Assembly: GCA_963819075.1 (NCBI GenBank)
Contig: CAWFUP010000006.1
Coordinates: forward strand, 329,714-393,713
Reading direction: 5' to 3'
DNA from: CAVQBJ01 sp963819075
Lineage (GTDB): Bacteria; Actinomycetota; Thermoleophilia; Solirubrobacterales; Solirubrobacteraceae
Length of the DNA: 64,000 nucleotides
Of this stretch, positions 37,583 through 45,550 are shown piece by piece. A program made the translations under genes and the position numbers. The number at the start of each line of letters is the position of its first letter. Position 1 is the stretch's first letter. Below the pieces are notes generated by a model. That model saw only the letters and a list, made by a program, of their open reading frames with translations, was not told the origin of the DNA and did no database searches.

Positions 37583-38838
37583 CAGGCGCCCACCTGCGCG
37601 CGGATCGCGCCGGGACCCGCGGCGGTCTTGCCGAGGCCCTCCTCCTCGGCGCCGACGAGGATCGCGATCTTGCCGAGGTGCTTGTTCTCCTTCATCTCCT
37701 GGTGCGCGCGCGCGACCCCGTCGAACCCGTAGGTCCGCCACAGCACGGGGCGGATGAGGCCCTGCTCGATGAGCTGGTTGGCCTTCATGCACTCGTACGC
37801 GTTGGCGAAGTGCGACCCGAGGATCTCCTTCTGGCGCATCCACAGGTGGCGCACGTCGAAGTCGAGGTTGTAGCCCGTTGTGCCGGCGCAGATGACGACC
37901 TTGCCGAACGGCCGTACCGTGAACACCGAGGTCGGGAAGGTGTCGCGCCCGACATGCTCGAAGACGATGTCCGGGGGCTCGCCGAGGATGTTCTTGACCT
38001 CCTTGGCGAAGCGCCGCGACTCCGCGAAGCGGGCCTTTTCCTCGTCGGGCGTCTCGTTGCCGGTGCGCATCATTCCGGCGAACTCCTTGCGGTCGATCCA
38101 CCCCGTGGCGCCGAGGCTCATCACGAGGCTGCCCTTCGCCTCCGAGGACACGACGCCGACGCACTCCGCGCCGGTCGCCTTGCAGAGCTGCACGGCGAAC
38201 ACGCCGAGGCCGCCGGCCGCGCCCCAGATGAGCACGCGGTGACCGGCCTGCAGCTTGCAGCGGTCGATGAGCATGCGGTAGGCGGTGAAGTAGGTCAGCC
38301 CGTAGGAGGCCGCTTCCTCCCACGTCAACGCGGCCGGCTTGGGCAGCAGCTGCTGGGCCTGCACCTTCGTGAACTGGGCGAAGGAGCCCCACGTGGTCTC
38401 ATAACCCCAGATCTTCTGCGACGGCGCGGCCATCGGGTCGAGTCCGTGCACCTCGGGGTCCTCGTAGGAGGCCTGGTTGCAATGGAGGACGACCTCGTCG
38501 CCCGGCTTCCAGCGCGTGACCCCCTCGCCCACCTTCCAGACGACGCCTGAGCCATCGGAGCCGCCGATGTGGTGGCCGTACTGCGGATGGTCGCCGTAGG
38601 CGAAGACCGACACCGGCTTGCCGGTCGCCGCCCACACGTTGTTGAAGTTCACGCCCGCCGCCATCACTCGCACGATCACCTCGAACGCGCCCGGCTCGGG
38701 AACCTCGATCTCCTCGACCTGAAACGCGTCGATCGGCTCGCCCTCGCGCTCCTGGCGGATGACCCATGCGGCCATCGTCGCGGGCAGCTCGCCCGGCTCG
38801 GTTTCAACCTCGGAGACTCGTTGCAGATCGATGGCCAC
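37582..38838 (-). CDS. ccr: Crotonyl-CoA carboxylase/reductase
   Basis: A protein of 418 residues, an MDR-superfamily reductase. The family signatures VRVMAAGVNFNNVWAATGKP, HHIGGSDGSGVVWKVGEGV and YGLTYFTAYRMLIDRCKL are present. The NADPH fold is at LIWGAAGGLGVFAVQLCKA, and IVFEHVGRDTFPTSVF and FDVRHLWMRQKEILGSHFAN follow. The enzyme converts crotonyl-CoA + CO2 + NADPH to ethylmalonyl-CoA, the key step of the ethylmalonyl-CoA pathway and also a source of extender units. The GTG at 38838 is preferred (GAGG 11 nt upstream); an ATG at 38775 would remove 21 residues that resemble the family's N-terminus. The mutase for its product is at 19201. Confidence 0.9.
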   Translation of the reverse strand: MAIDLQRVSEVETEPGELPATMAAWVIRQEREGEPIDAFQVEEIEVPEPGAFEVIVRVMAAGVNFNNVWAATGKPVSVFAYGDHPQYGHHIGGSDGSGVVWKVGEGVTRWKPGDEVVLHCNQASYEDPEVHGLDPMAAPSQKIWGYETTWGSFAQFTKVQAQQLLPKPAALTWEEAASYGLTYFTAYRMLIDRCKLQAGHRVLIWGAAGGLGVFAVQLCKATGAECVGVVSSEAKGSLVMSLGATGWIDRKEFAGMMRTGNETPDEEKARFAESRRFAKEVKNILGEPPDIVFEHVGRDTFPTSVFTVRPFGKVVICAGTTGYNLDFDVRHLWMRQKEILGSHFANAYECMKANQLIEQGLIRPVLWRTYGFDGVARAHQEMKENKHLGKIAILVGAEEEGLGKTAAGPGAIRAQVGA

Positions 38839-38990
38839 GATTTGGGGAACCTCGCGTGTCGGGGAACAGTCGGCGGCAGGCAATGCTACCCGTCGGCCGA
38901 CGGCAGCGGGCCGCAGGTCGCTGGCCACGGCTCGTTGCGCGGCGGGGCAGGCACGCGCACGCCCCGCGGCCAACGGCCCGTGCCTGGCGG

Positions 38991-40394
38991 CTAGGCCACG
39001 GGCGAGGCCGGCAGGATGTTGGCGTTGAGATGGAAGCGGTTGCCGGGGTCGTACCTCGCCTTCGTCCGCGCCAGCCGATCGTACTTCTCGGGCCCGTAGG
39101 CGGCGCGCACGCGGTCCTCCTCGTACTCGCTCATGAAGTTCACATAGCTGCCAACGCCGACGCTGTGTGGCATCAGGTCCGACCAGAAGGCGCGCACCCA
39201 CGCGCGGTCGGCCTCGTAGAGCTCCGGCGTCGGGGCCGTCGCGCTGATGTTCACCACCCACTTGATGTCCCGGCTGCCGCCGAACGCCGTGGCGTCGTCG
39301 GGCGTCCGGCCATATGCGCCGCCGAGGGCGAACGTCGGCAGGAACGACAGTGGCGATGCCTTCTTCGGCTGGTGCTCGACGATCACGTCGATCGCCGCGT
39401 CGCTCATCTCGTCGAGGTAGACGGCTTTCTCGTACGCCAGCATGCCCCAGGGCGCCGACTCGTCGAACAGCTGCTGCAGTGCGGTGTAGGGGATGGGTGT
39501 CACGAGCTCGAACAGCGGTGGAACCGCGTCCCGGATGGGAGCCACGAGCTCGGCGTGGGTCGCGTCGTCACCGAAGCCCACGACGGCGAACGCATACACG
39601 GGCTGCAGCTGATGAGGCTGGGGGACAAACGGCGCAGGCGGCGCATTGAGGCCGGCCAAGAACGGCCCGCACTCGTCCGGCAGCTCGCGCACGTACTCGC
39701 GAGCGAAACGGAAGACATCGCGTCCCTGCTCGGGCGCGTAGAAGAACATCCCGAGGTGCACGAGCGGACCAACGGGGTGCAGGCGAAACTCGAACGACGT
39801 CACGACGCCGAAGTTGCCGCCGCCACCGCGCAACGCCCACAACAGGTCCTCGTTCTCATCCTCGGACGCTCCGAGCACGCGACCGTCGGCGGTGACCACC
39901 TCGGCGCCGACGAGGTTGTCGGACGTCAGGCCGGCCCGACGGGTGAGCCAGCCGAACCCGCCCCCGAGACACAGCCCCGCCACGCCGGTGTGGCTGATGA
40001 ACCCGCCGGGCACGGCCAGGGCGTGCGCCTGCGTGGCGGCGTCGAGCTCGCCCCACGTGGTGCCGCCCCCGCAGCGCGCACGCTGCGCGGCTGGATCGAC
40101 GCTCACCGACTTCATCGGGGTGAGATCGATCATGAGGCCGCCATCGCAGAGAGCAAAGCCGGCGTAGTTGTGCCCTCCGCCGCGCACCGACACCTCGAGG
40201 CCCTCACGCTCGGCGAAGGCGAGCGCGGCGGCCACATCGGAGGGCTCCGCGCAGCTCGCCACCACCGCCGGGCGCCGGGCGATCGCGCCGTTCCAGATCG
40301 ACACGGCCGTGTCGTACGCGGCCTCGCCCGCGACGGACACCGTGCCCCCGATCGTGCTGCGCAGGCCGTCGACGTCGAGTCCCAACCCTGTCAT
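38991..40394 (-). CDS. FAD-linked oxidase of the berberine-bridge (BBE/PCMH) family
   Basis: A protein of 467 residues. The PCMH-type FAD domain carries RGGGHNYAGFALCDGG, whose His can bind FAD covalently. GVAGLCLGGGFGWLTRRAGL supplies the Cys for a second, cysteinyl link, so bicovalent FAD is likely. The C-terminal BBE segment (ANFM-like YVNFMSEYEEDRVRAAYG...RLARTKARYDPGNRFHLN) is complete. These enzymes oxidise alcohols, sugars or secondary metabolites using O2; the substrate is unknown. No signal peptide is evident. It is upstream of ccr on the same strand but 152 nt away, so probably a separate unit. Confidence 0.85.
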   Translation of the reverse strand: MTGLGLDVDGLRSTIGGTVSVAGEAAYDTAVSIWNGAIARRPAVVASCAEPSDVAAALAFAEREGLEVSVRGGGHNYAGFALCDGGLMIDLTPMKSVSVDPAAQRARCGGGTTWGELDAATQAHALAVPGGFISHTGVAGLCLGGGFGWLTRRAGLTSDNLVGAEVVTADGRVLGASEDENEDLLWALRGGGGNFGVVTSFEFRLHPVGPLVHLGMFFYAPEQGRDVFRFAREYVRELPDECGPFLAGLNAPPAPFVPQPHQLQPVYAFAVVGFGDDATHAELVAPIRDAVPPLFELVTPIPYTALQQLFDESAPWGMLAYEKAVYLDEMSDAAIDVIVEHQPKKASPLSFLPTFALGGAYGRTPDDATAFGGSRDIKWVVNISATAPTPELYEADRAWVRAFWSDLMPHSVGVGSYVNFMSEYEEDRVRAAYGPEKYDRLARTKARYDPGNRFHLNANILPASPVA

Positions 40395-40470
40395 CGCACA
40401 CCCCCGGTTCGCCTCGCTGTTGCTTGGCGGCCACGCTACCCGATCGCGTTGGCCGGCGCGGCAGCTTGCG

Positions 40471-40881
40471 CTAGGGCAGCAGGAGCTGGCTCTTCGCGCT
40501 CGGCCGGGGCGGACCGACGAGGATCTGCGTCGGGACGATGCTCGGGTCGGCGGCCTGCACGAGGTAGGACCCTGCCCGCAGGTCGATCTGCAGCGTCGCG
40601 GTGGCGCCGGGGTTGATCGGTCCGGTCTGGACGTCGAGCGGGAGCGGCGAGGACCGCGACACCGTGACCTGCTGGGAGGTGAGCGTCTGGTTGGCCACGA
40701 CGAGCATGACCGGCCCGGCACCGATCGTGCTTGGCGAGACGAGCACGTGGCCGTGGGCCACCGCGGACGTGATGGTCACCAGCTGGGGCGGACGCGGCAG
40801 GTTCGCGTACGGAGTGGTCGAGCCGCAGCCCGCGAGGGCCGTCGCCACGGCGAGCACGACCAATGGCTTGCGCTTGCGCAT
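40471..40881 (-). CDS. Putative lipoprotein, unknown function
   Basis: A protein of 136 residues. A basic N-terminus (MRKRK) and a hydrophobic stretch end in the lipobox LAGC, so the mature protein would be lipidated at that Cys. The mature part is beta-rich (VTITSAVAHGHVLVSPSTIG, VMLVVANQTLTSQQVTVS, ATLQIDLRAGSYLVQAA) and looks like a small cupredoxin- or Ig-like sandwich without evident metal ligands. The frame stays open to 40974, but the lipobox position fixes the start at 40881. It sits between the BBE oxidase and ygfZ on the same strand. Confidence 0.65.
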   Translation of the reverse strand: MRKRKPLVVLAVATALAGCGSTTPYANLPRPPQLVTITSAVAHGHVLVSPSTIGAGPVMLVVANQTLTSQQVTVSRSSPLPLDVQTGPINPGATATLQIDLRAGSYLVQAADPSIVPTQILVGPPRPSAKSQLLLP

Positions 40882-40980
40882 CGCTCTCCTCATCGGCCCG
40901 CTCGGCCTCGGAGACGAGAGGCGAGCGCCCACGCGAACCCTATGCGATGGCGAACGCGGGGCATGCGTGCGCATTCTCGC

Positions 40981-41979
40981 CTACGCGTCGAACGGCAACG
41001 GCGCCAGGCGCGCGGTCGTGGCGCCCGCTCCGACCGACAGCTCGGCGTCCTCGGGCACCTCGCGGCGCACGAGCGCAAGCGCGATGTCCCCGTGGCGGGG
41101 CGAGCGCGCGACGCTGCCGAGCGTGCCGACGACGCGCTCGCCAAGGCGCAGCTCGGCTCCGCGCTCGGCCGGGGCGCTCAGGCGCAGCCCGCGCAGATGA
41201 CGGTTGGGCTTGCCGCGGTAGAAGAGCCGGGCGACGGTCTCCTGCCCGACGTAGCAGCCCTTCGTGAAGCTGACGGCGCGGTCGTTGAGGCCGGCCTCCT
41301 GCGGGATCGTGCTCTCGTCGAGGTCGAGCCCGTAGCGCGGACGTCCGCGCTCCAGGCGCACGATCTCCGCGCTCGCCTCAGACGCCGGCTTCGCGCCGGC
41401 CGCGGCGAGCGCCTCGCCGACGAGCGCGGTTGACTCGCTGTCCACGAGCACGTCGATGCCGACATCCGTGGCGACGAGCAGGGCGGGGACGCCGGCGATG
41501 GTACCCCGGGCGTTGGCGTGCTCGGCCTCGCCGGGCTGGGACCCCGCCGGCACGCCGGCACGCGCGAGCACATCGCGGGAGAGGGGGCCGATGAGCGACA
41601 GCAGGCCGCGCTCGAGCGTGCGCTTGTGCAGCTCCACCGCGTGGCCGACCGAGAAGCGGCGGATCATGTCGAAGAGCGCCTGCAACGCGACGCGCTCCGT
41701 ATCGAGCAGTAGCTCGGGCGCGGCGCCGGGCCCGTCGTCCGCGGGGGAGACGACGAGCACGCGCAGGTCTCCGAGCATCTTGCCCTTGTGGGTCAGGAAG
41801 GCCGCGTAACAGCCCTCACCGGCCGCCAGCGAGACGACGTCGTTCGACACCTGCCCGTTGAGGAACTCGGCGGCGTCACGCCCGCTCAGCGCGAGCTTGC
41901 CGCGCTCGGAGCGGTCGACCAGCCCGCAGCCGGCGGTCAACGCCTCGTACTCCTCGAGGTCGGCGGCGATCGCGCTCAT
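40981..41979 (-). CDS. ygfZ: YgfZ/GcvT-like folate-binding protein
   Basis: A protein of 332 residues. It has the family signature KGCYVGQETVAR (about residue 242) with the conserved Cys, and the GcvT-like N-terminal pattern LNGQVSNDVVSLAAGEGCYA followed by FLTHKGKMLGDLRV. YgfZ proteins use folate to support maturation or repair of Fe-S enzymes. The ATG overlaps the stop of the aldo/keto reductase gene by 4 nt. Fe-S radical enzymes such as FO synthase (45551) may be clients, but that is inference. Confidence 0.88.
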   Translation of the reverse strand: MSAIAADLEEYEALTAGCGLVDRSERGKLALSGRDAAEFLNGQVSNDVVSLAAGEGCYAAFLTHKGKMLGDLRVLVVSPADDGPGAAPELLLDTERVALQALFDMIRRFSVGHAVELHKRTLERGLLSLIGPLSRDVLARAGVPAGSQPGEAEHANARGTIAGVPALLVATDVGIDVLVDSESTALVGEALAAAGAKPASEASAEIVRLERGRPRYGLDLDESTIPQEAGLNDRAVSFTKGCYVGQETVARLFYRGKPNRHLRGLRLSAPAERGAELRLGERVVGTLGSVARSPRHGDIALALVRREVPEDAELSVGAGATTARLAPLPFDA

Positions 41980-42995
41980 GCGCCGACGGACGCGCTGCGC
42001 TCGCTGTCGAGGGTGGCCATCTGAGCCGGCGCGTAACGGTCGCCGGCGGTCGCGTCCGCGGGTATCGCGGCCTCGATCTGGGCCCGGTCGGAATCGGTCA
42101 GCTCGACGTCGAGCGCCGCCAGCGCCTCGGCCAGCTGGTCGCGGCGGCGCGCGCCGATGAGCGGGATGATGTCCTCGCCGCGGCCGAGGACCCAGGCGAT
42201 CGCCACCTGCGCGACGCTGATCCCCCGTTGCGCGGCGATCTCGCGCAGCGATTCCACGAGCGCGAGGTTGCGATCGAGGTTGGAGCCGCTGAAGCGGGGA
42301 GCGTGCGCGCGGAAGTCGGTCGGCTCGAGCGTTCGCCCGGCGTTCCAGTGCCCGCTCAGCAGGCCGCGCGAGAGGACGCCGTAAGCGGTGATCGCGATCC
42401 CGAGCTCGCGGCACGTCGGGAGCACCTCGCGCTCGATGCTGCGCGACATGAGCGAGTACTCGATCTGCAGGTCGACGATCGGGTGCACGGCGTGCGCGCG
42501 GCGGATCGTCTCGGCGCCGGCCTCGGATAGTCCGATGTGGCGGACGTAGCCCGCCTGCACGAGCTCGGCGATCGCGCCGACGGTCTCCTCGATCGGCACC
42601 GCCGGGTCGACCCGGGCCAGGCGGTACACATCGACGTGATCGGTGCGCAGCCGCTGCAGCGAGTAGGCGAGGAAGTTCTTCGTGGCGGCGGGGCGCCCGT
42701 CGATGCCACCCCAGCCACCGGCCGGGTCGCGCATGCCGCCGAACTTGACGCTGATGAGCACCTCGTCGCGCGATCGGTCGGCCAGCGCCTCGGCGATGAG
42801 CATCTCGTTGTGGCCCATGCCGTAGAAGTCGCCGGTGTCGAGCAGGTTCATCTGAGCGTCGAGCGCGGCGTGGATCGTCGCGATGCTCTCGGCGCGGTCG
42901 GCGGGGCCGTACATCCCCGACATCCCCATGCAGCCGAGCCCGAGCGCCGACACGGACGGCCCTGTAGATCCCAATGCGCGAGTGTTCACCGTCAT
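41976..42995 (-). CDS. Aldo/keto reductase
   Basis: A protein of 339 residues of the AKR13/YakC-like group. It has LGLGCMGMSGMYGP, the Asp-Tyr pair in LLDTGDFYGMGHNE, the Lys in ISVKFG, and the His-equivalent region DHVDVYRLARVDP. The C-terminal cofactor segment (IPLIGARRRDQLAEALAAL) contacts NADPH. It would reduce aldehydes or ketones in the cytosol. It is the first gene of a two-gene operon with ygfZ. Normally the residue after the barrel strand DVYRL is His (YRxH); here YRLARVD has Arg, so this site deserves a check. Confidence 0.88.
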   Translation of the reverse strand: MTVNTRALGSTGPSVSALGLGCMGMSGMYGPADRAESIATIHAALDAQMNLLDTGDFYGMGHNEMLIAEALADRSRDEVLISVKFGGMRDPAGGWGGIDGRPAATKNFLAYSLQRLRTDHVDVYRLARVDPAVPIEETVGAIAELVQAGYVRHIGLSEAGAETIRRAHAVHPIVDLQIEYSLMSRSIEREVLPTCRELGIAITAYGVLSRGLLSGHWNAGRTLEPTDFRAHAPRFSGSNLDRNLALVESLREIAAQRGISVAQVAIAWVLGRGEDIIPLIGARRRDQLAEALAALDVELTDSDRAQIEAAIPADATAGDRYAPAQMATLDSERSASVGA

Positions 42996-43070
42996 CTCCT
43001 ATCCGATCGAGCTGTCAGGAGAGGATTAGCAGGATCGCGACGGTCGAACCGCAGCACGTCGCGCGCTCGC

Positions 43071-43076
43071 TACTCT
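43071..43076 (+). promoter_or_regulatory. Candidate -10 box (leaderless start at 43085)
   Basis: TACTCT ends 8 nt before the ATG at 43085; there is no ribosome-binding site between. Confidence 0.3.
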
Positions 43077-43084
43077 TCGGCGCG

Positions 43085-43447
43085 ATGGCCCTAGCTGACG
43101 ACTTCCGCGACATCGTCGAGTCGCTGCCCGACGACTGGACGGACCTCGAGCTCGACCTGCGCATCGCCGACGAGTCGCGCTACGTGGAGGCGGCCAGCTA
43201 CCTCGTGACCTGCAACGCGCAGCCCTACTCGCACCACGACTGGCACTGGCGCCTGCTCGTGGCCCACCGCTTCGGGCACGCCGCCGCGGCGCCCACCGTG
43301 CACGGCACGCTAGTGCTGCTCGACAACGCCGGCATCGCCGGCGAGCTCGTGTCGCGCGAGCTGCGCAGCGGCCGTGTCGAGGTCGTGCAGATGTGGGGAC
43401 GGCCGCAGTCCGTGCGCGACGAGTTCCGCCAGCTGCGCGCCCAGTAG
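43085..43447 (+). CDS. Conserved-looking small protein, unknown function
   Basis: A protein of 120 residues. It is Asp/Glu/Arg-rich with a central beta pattern (LELDLRIADESRYVEAASYL, HHDWHWRLLVAHRFGHAAA, GTLVLLDNAGIAGELVSRE). No membrane helix or signal. It starts leaderless at 43085 and ends 8 nt before the pseudo-receiver gene, so the two form an operon and probably act together. I do not recognise the family. Confidence 0.7.
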   Translation: MALADDFRDIVESLPDDWTDLELDLRIADESRYVEAASYLVTCNAQPYSHHDWHWRLLVAHRFGHAAAAPTVHGTLVLLDNAGIAGELVSRELRSGRVEVVQMWGRPQSVRDEFRQLRAQ

Positions 43448-43455
43448 GCCGCGCG

Positions 43456-43815
43456 ATGGCGCGGGTGCTGGCGCTCATCCCCGACCTCCTGTTCGGGTCG
43501 AATGTCGTGGGCGCGCTGCGCGGGCACGGACACCAGGTGACGCTCGTGTCCGACTCGGCGGCCGCGCGGGCGACGCTGTCCGACGACGTGGACGTCCTGA
43601 TCGTCGATCTCGCCTCTGACCGCGGTCTGGACGGCTGCACGCTCGTCGAGGCAGGCGGCCTCGGCGGCGTGCGCACGCTCGGCTTCTACTCGCACGTCGA
43701 CGTCGACACCAAGGCGCGGGCCGAGGCGGCGGGGTTTGACCTCGTGGTCCCGCGCTCGCGCATGGCGCGGGAGGGGTCGGCGCTCGTCGAGCGGCTGGCC
43801 GGCGGCCCGCCGTAG
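43456..43815 (+). CDS. Receiver-like (pseudo-receiver) protein
   Basis: A protein of 119 residues with the alternating pattern of a CheY fold: VLALIPDLLFGSNVVGALRG, VTLVSDS, VDVLIVDLAS, RTLGFYSHVD and FDLVVPRSRM. The phosphoacceptor-like Asp of LIVDL is present. The paired acidic residues after strand 1 and the Lys before the last helix are not, so normal phosphotransfer is unlikely. It may be a protein-interaction module. It converges with the GGDEF gene at a 4-nt gap; functional linkage to it is not shown. Confidence 0.7.
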   Translation: MARVLALIPDLLFGSNVVGALRGHGHQVTLVSDSAAARATLSDDVDVLIVDLASDRGLDGCTLVEAGGLGGVRTLGFYSHVDVDTKARAEAAGFDLVVPRSRMAREGSALVERLAGGPP

Positions 43816-43819
43816 CGGC

Positions 43820-44851
43820 TCAGGCCGCTTGCGCGAGCTCGCGCGCGGCGGAATCGCCGACCCAAACGACGCGGTTACGGCCCGCGTCCTTGGCCGCATA
43901 GAGCGCGCGGTCGGCGGCGAGCAGCATCTCCGGCGGCGACGTCGTGTCCGGTCCGAGCAGCGCGATGCCGGCGCTCGTGGTCAGCGTCATGGGGGCGTCG
44001 CGCGACCACTGGCGGAGCTCTCGGGCGATGCCGTCCACCGTCTCCTGCGCTGCGCGCTGGTCGCTGTCGAACAGCACGATCGCGAACTCCTCGCCGCCCA
44101 TGCGGGCGACGAGGTCCCCGGGCGAGCAGTGCTCGGTGAGGATCCGTGCGAAGGCGATCAGCGCGTCGTCGCCGGCGGCGTGCCCGAAGCCGTCGTTGAG
44201 CCGCTTGAAGTGGTCGAGATCGAAGACGACGAGGCTGAGCGGGAGGTTTGACGAGCGCGCCCGCTGCACCTCGCGTGCGAACGCCTCCGCGAAGGCGCGC
44301 CGGTTGAGCAGGTGCGTGAGGGGGTCGGTGGTGGCGGCCTGCGCGAGCTCGTCGGTGTCGCGCTGCTGCAGCGCGAGCACGAGCCCGACGATCGACACGA
44401 CCGATGCGTAGAGGACGAGCGGGACCTGCACGTGGTGGGCGACGGTGAGTGCGGCGGCGAACGTCGCTGCCAACCACAGCCACGTCAGTCGCGCGTCGCG
44501 GTGCGTGCCAAAGCGCCCGCAGGTGATCGCGGGCCAGATGTAGTAGAGCGGCGCCGGCCCGATCGGGTTCGCGACGGCGACGACCACGCTGATGACGCTG
44601 ACGGCGACCGGGAACGCCGCGATCTTGATCGCCCACACCGGCAGCCAGCGTCCGGCGGCGAGCACCGCGGCCAGGCAGAGCTCGAACGCCGCCACCGACA
44701 GCAGCCCGACGTTGCCATGGTCGCTGGAGATGGCGAGCACCGCGAACACGGCGGTGATCGCCGTGACGACGTAGCCGGCGACGAGCGAGCGACGCAGGTC
44801 GTGATAGTCGATGAGCGGGCGCCCGCCGTCTCTCAACGCGGTTTGACTCAT
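43820..44851 (-). CDS. Membrane GGDEF protein (likely diguanylate cyclase)
   Basis: A protein of 343 residues. About six hydrophobic helices fill residues 25-160 and act as a membrane sensor of unknown specificity. The GGDEF domain (about 172-335) has DPLTHLLNRRAFAEAF, VVFDLDHFKRLNDGFGHAAG and RMGGEEFAIV, so the GGEEF active site is intact and c-di-GMP synthesis is expected. With the PAS-GGDEF at 12010 this is the second c-di-GMP synthase candidate; no EAL or HD-GYP phosphodiesterase lies in the window. Confidence 0.88.
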   Translation of the reverse strand: MSQTALRDGGRPLIDYHDLRRSLVAGYVVTAITAVFAVLAISSDHGNVGLLSVAAFELCLAAVLAAGRWLPVWAIKIAAFPVAVSVISVVVAVANPIGPAPLYYIWPAITCGRFGTHRDARLTWLWLAATFAAALTVAHHVQVPLVLYASVVSIVGLVLALQQRDTDELAQAATTDPLTHLLNRRAFAEAFAREVQRARSSNLPLSLVVFDLDHFKRLNDGFGHAAGDDALIAFARILTEHCSPGDLVARMGGEEFAIVLFDSDQRAAQETVDGIARELRQWSRDAPMTLTTSAGIALLGPDTTSPPEMLLAADRALYAAKDAGRNRVVWVGDSAARELAQAA

Positions 44852-44901
44852 CGGATCTGAATCGACCGACGGGCGATGTCCATGAGCGAGAACGCCGTCA
44901 A

Positions 44902-44920
44902 ACCGGCGAATATCGCCGGT
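44902..44920 (-). terminator. Hairpin after the histidine phosphatase gene
   Basis: ACCGGCG (44902-44908) and CGCCGGT (44914-44920) form a perfect 7-bp stem around AATAT, 9 nt past the phosphatase stop on the minus strand. Only TTT follows, so it would be a weak intrinsic terminator; it could also be a protein-binding palindrome upstream of the GGDEF gene. Confidence 0.4.
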
Positions 44921-44929
44921 GTGACGGGC

Positions 44930-45499
44930 TCAGCCGGCCGCCGGCAGCGGGACGAGCGCGCCGTTGGCCACGGTGTGCGATCCCCGCAGCGCTCCGTCCA
45001 GTCCGCCGGGTCGTCGCTCGGCGAGCGCGAGGCGGATCACCTGCCCATGGCACACCACGAGCGCCGGCAGCTGGGCGCGCTCGATGTCGCTCAGCGCGGC
45101 GGCGACCCGGGCGGCCTGGTCGGCGAACGACTCCCCGCCGGGGAAGCGGAAGTCCGGATCGCCGGCCACGAAGGCGGCGAAGCCGTCGGGATCCTCGGCC
45201 TGAACGTCGGCGAAGGGGCGGTCGGTCCAGTCGCCGGCGTCCGTCTCCACGAGCCGCTCGTCCTCGATCGGCGTCAGGCCGATGCGCTCGGCCACCACGT
45301 CGGCGGTCTGACGCGCGCGCAGAAGCGGGCTGCACCAGAGCACCGCGAACGACTGGGCGGCGGCCGCATCGGCGAGCTCCGCCGCCTGCGCGAGCCCGGT
45401 CTCGTCAAGCGGGACCGGCAGCCGGCCCTGGAAGCGCCGCGCGTGGTTGTACGCCGTCTGACCGTGGCGGGCGAGGTAGACGGCAACGTCCGCGGGCAT
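44930..45499 (-). CDS. Histidine phosphatase family protein (phosphoglycerate mutase-like)
   Basis: A protein of 189 residues. It has LARHGQTAYN (the phospho-His motif), CSPLLRARQTA, ETDAGDWTDRPFADV (acid region) and VVCHGQVIRLAL (second catalytic His). It should be a cytosolic phosphatase of small phosphorylated metabolites; a role in sugar phosphate, cobalamin (CobC-like) or F420 metabolism cannot be separated by sequence. It is divergent from FO synthase across 51 bp. Confidence 0.85.
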   Translation of the reverse strand: MPADVAVYLARHGQTAYNHARRFQGRLPVPLDETGLAQAAELADAAAAQSFAVLWCSPLLRARQTADVVAERIGLTPIEDERLVETDAGDWTDRPFADVQAEDPDGFAAFVAGDPDFRFPGGESFADQAARVAAALSDIERAQLPALVVCHGQVIRLALAERRPGGLDGALRGSHTVANGALVPLPAAG

Positions 45500-45537
45500 G
45501 GCGGGGGATCATAGGCGGCGACCGGCGGCGACCGTCA

Positions 45538-45543
45538 TAGACT
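45538..45543 (+). promoter_or_regulatory. Candidate -10 box of fbiC
   Basis: TAGACT ends 7 nt before the ATG at 45551; there is no ribosome-binding site between. Confidence 0.3.
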
Positions 45544-45550
45544 GCGCGGG

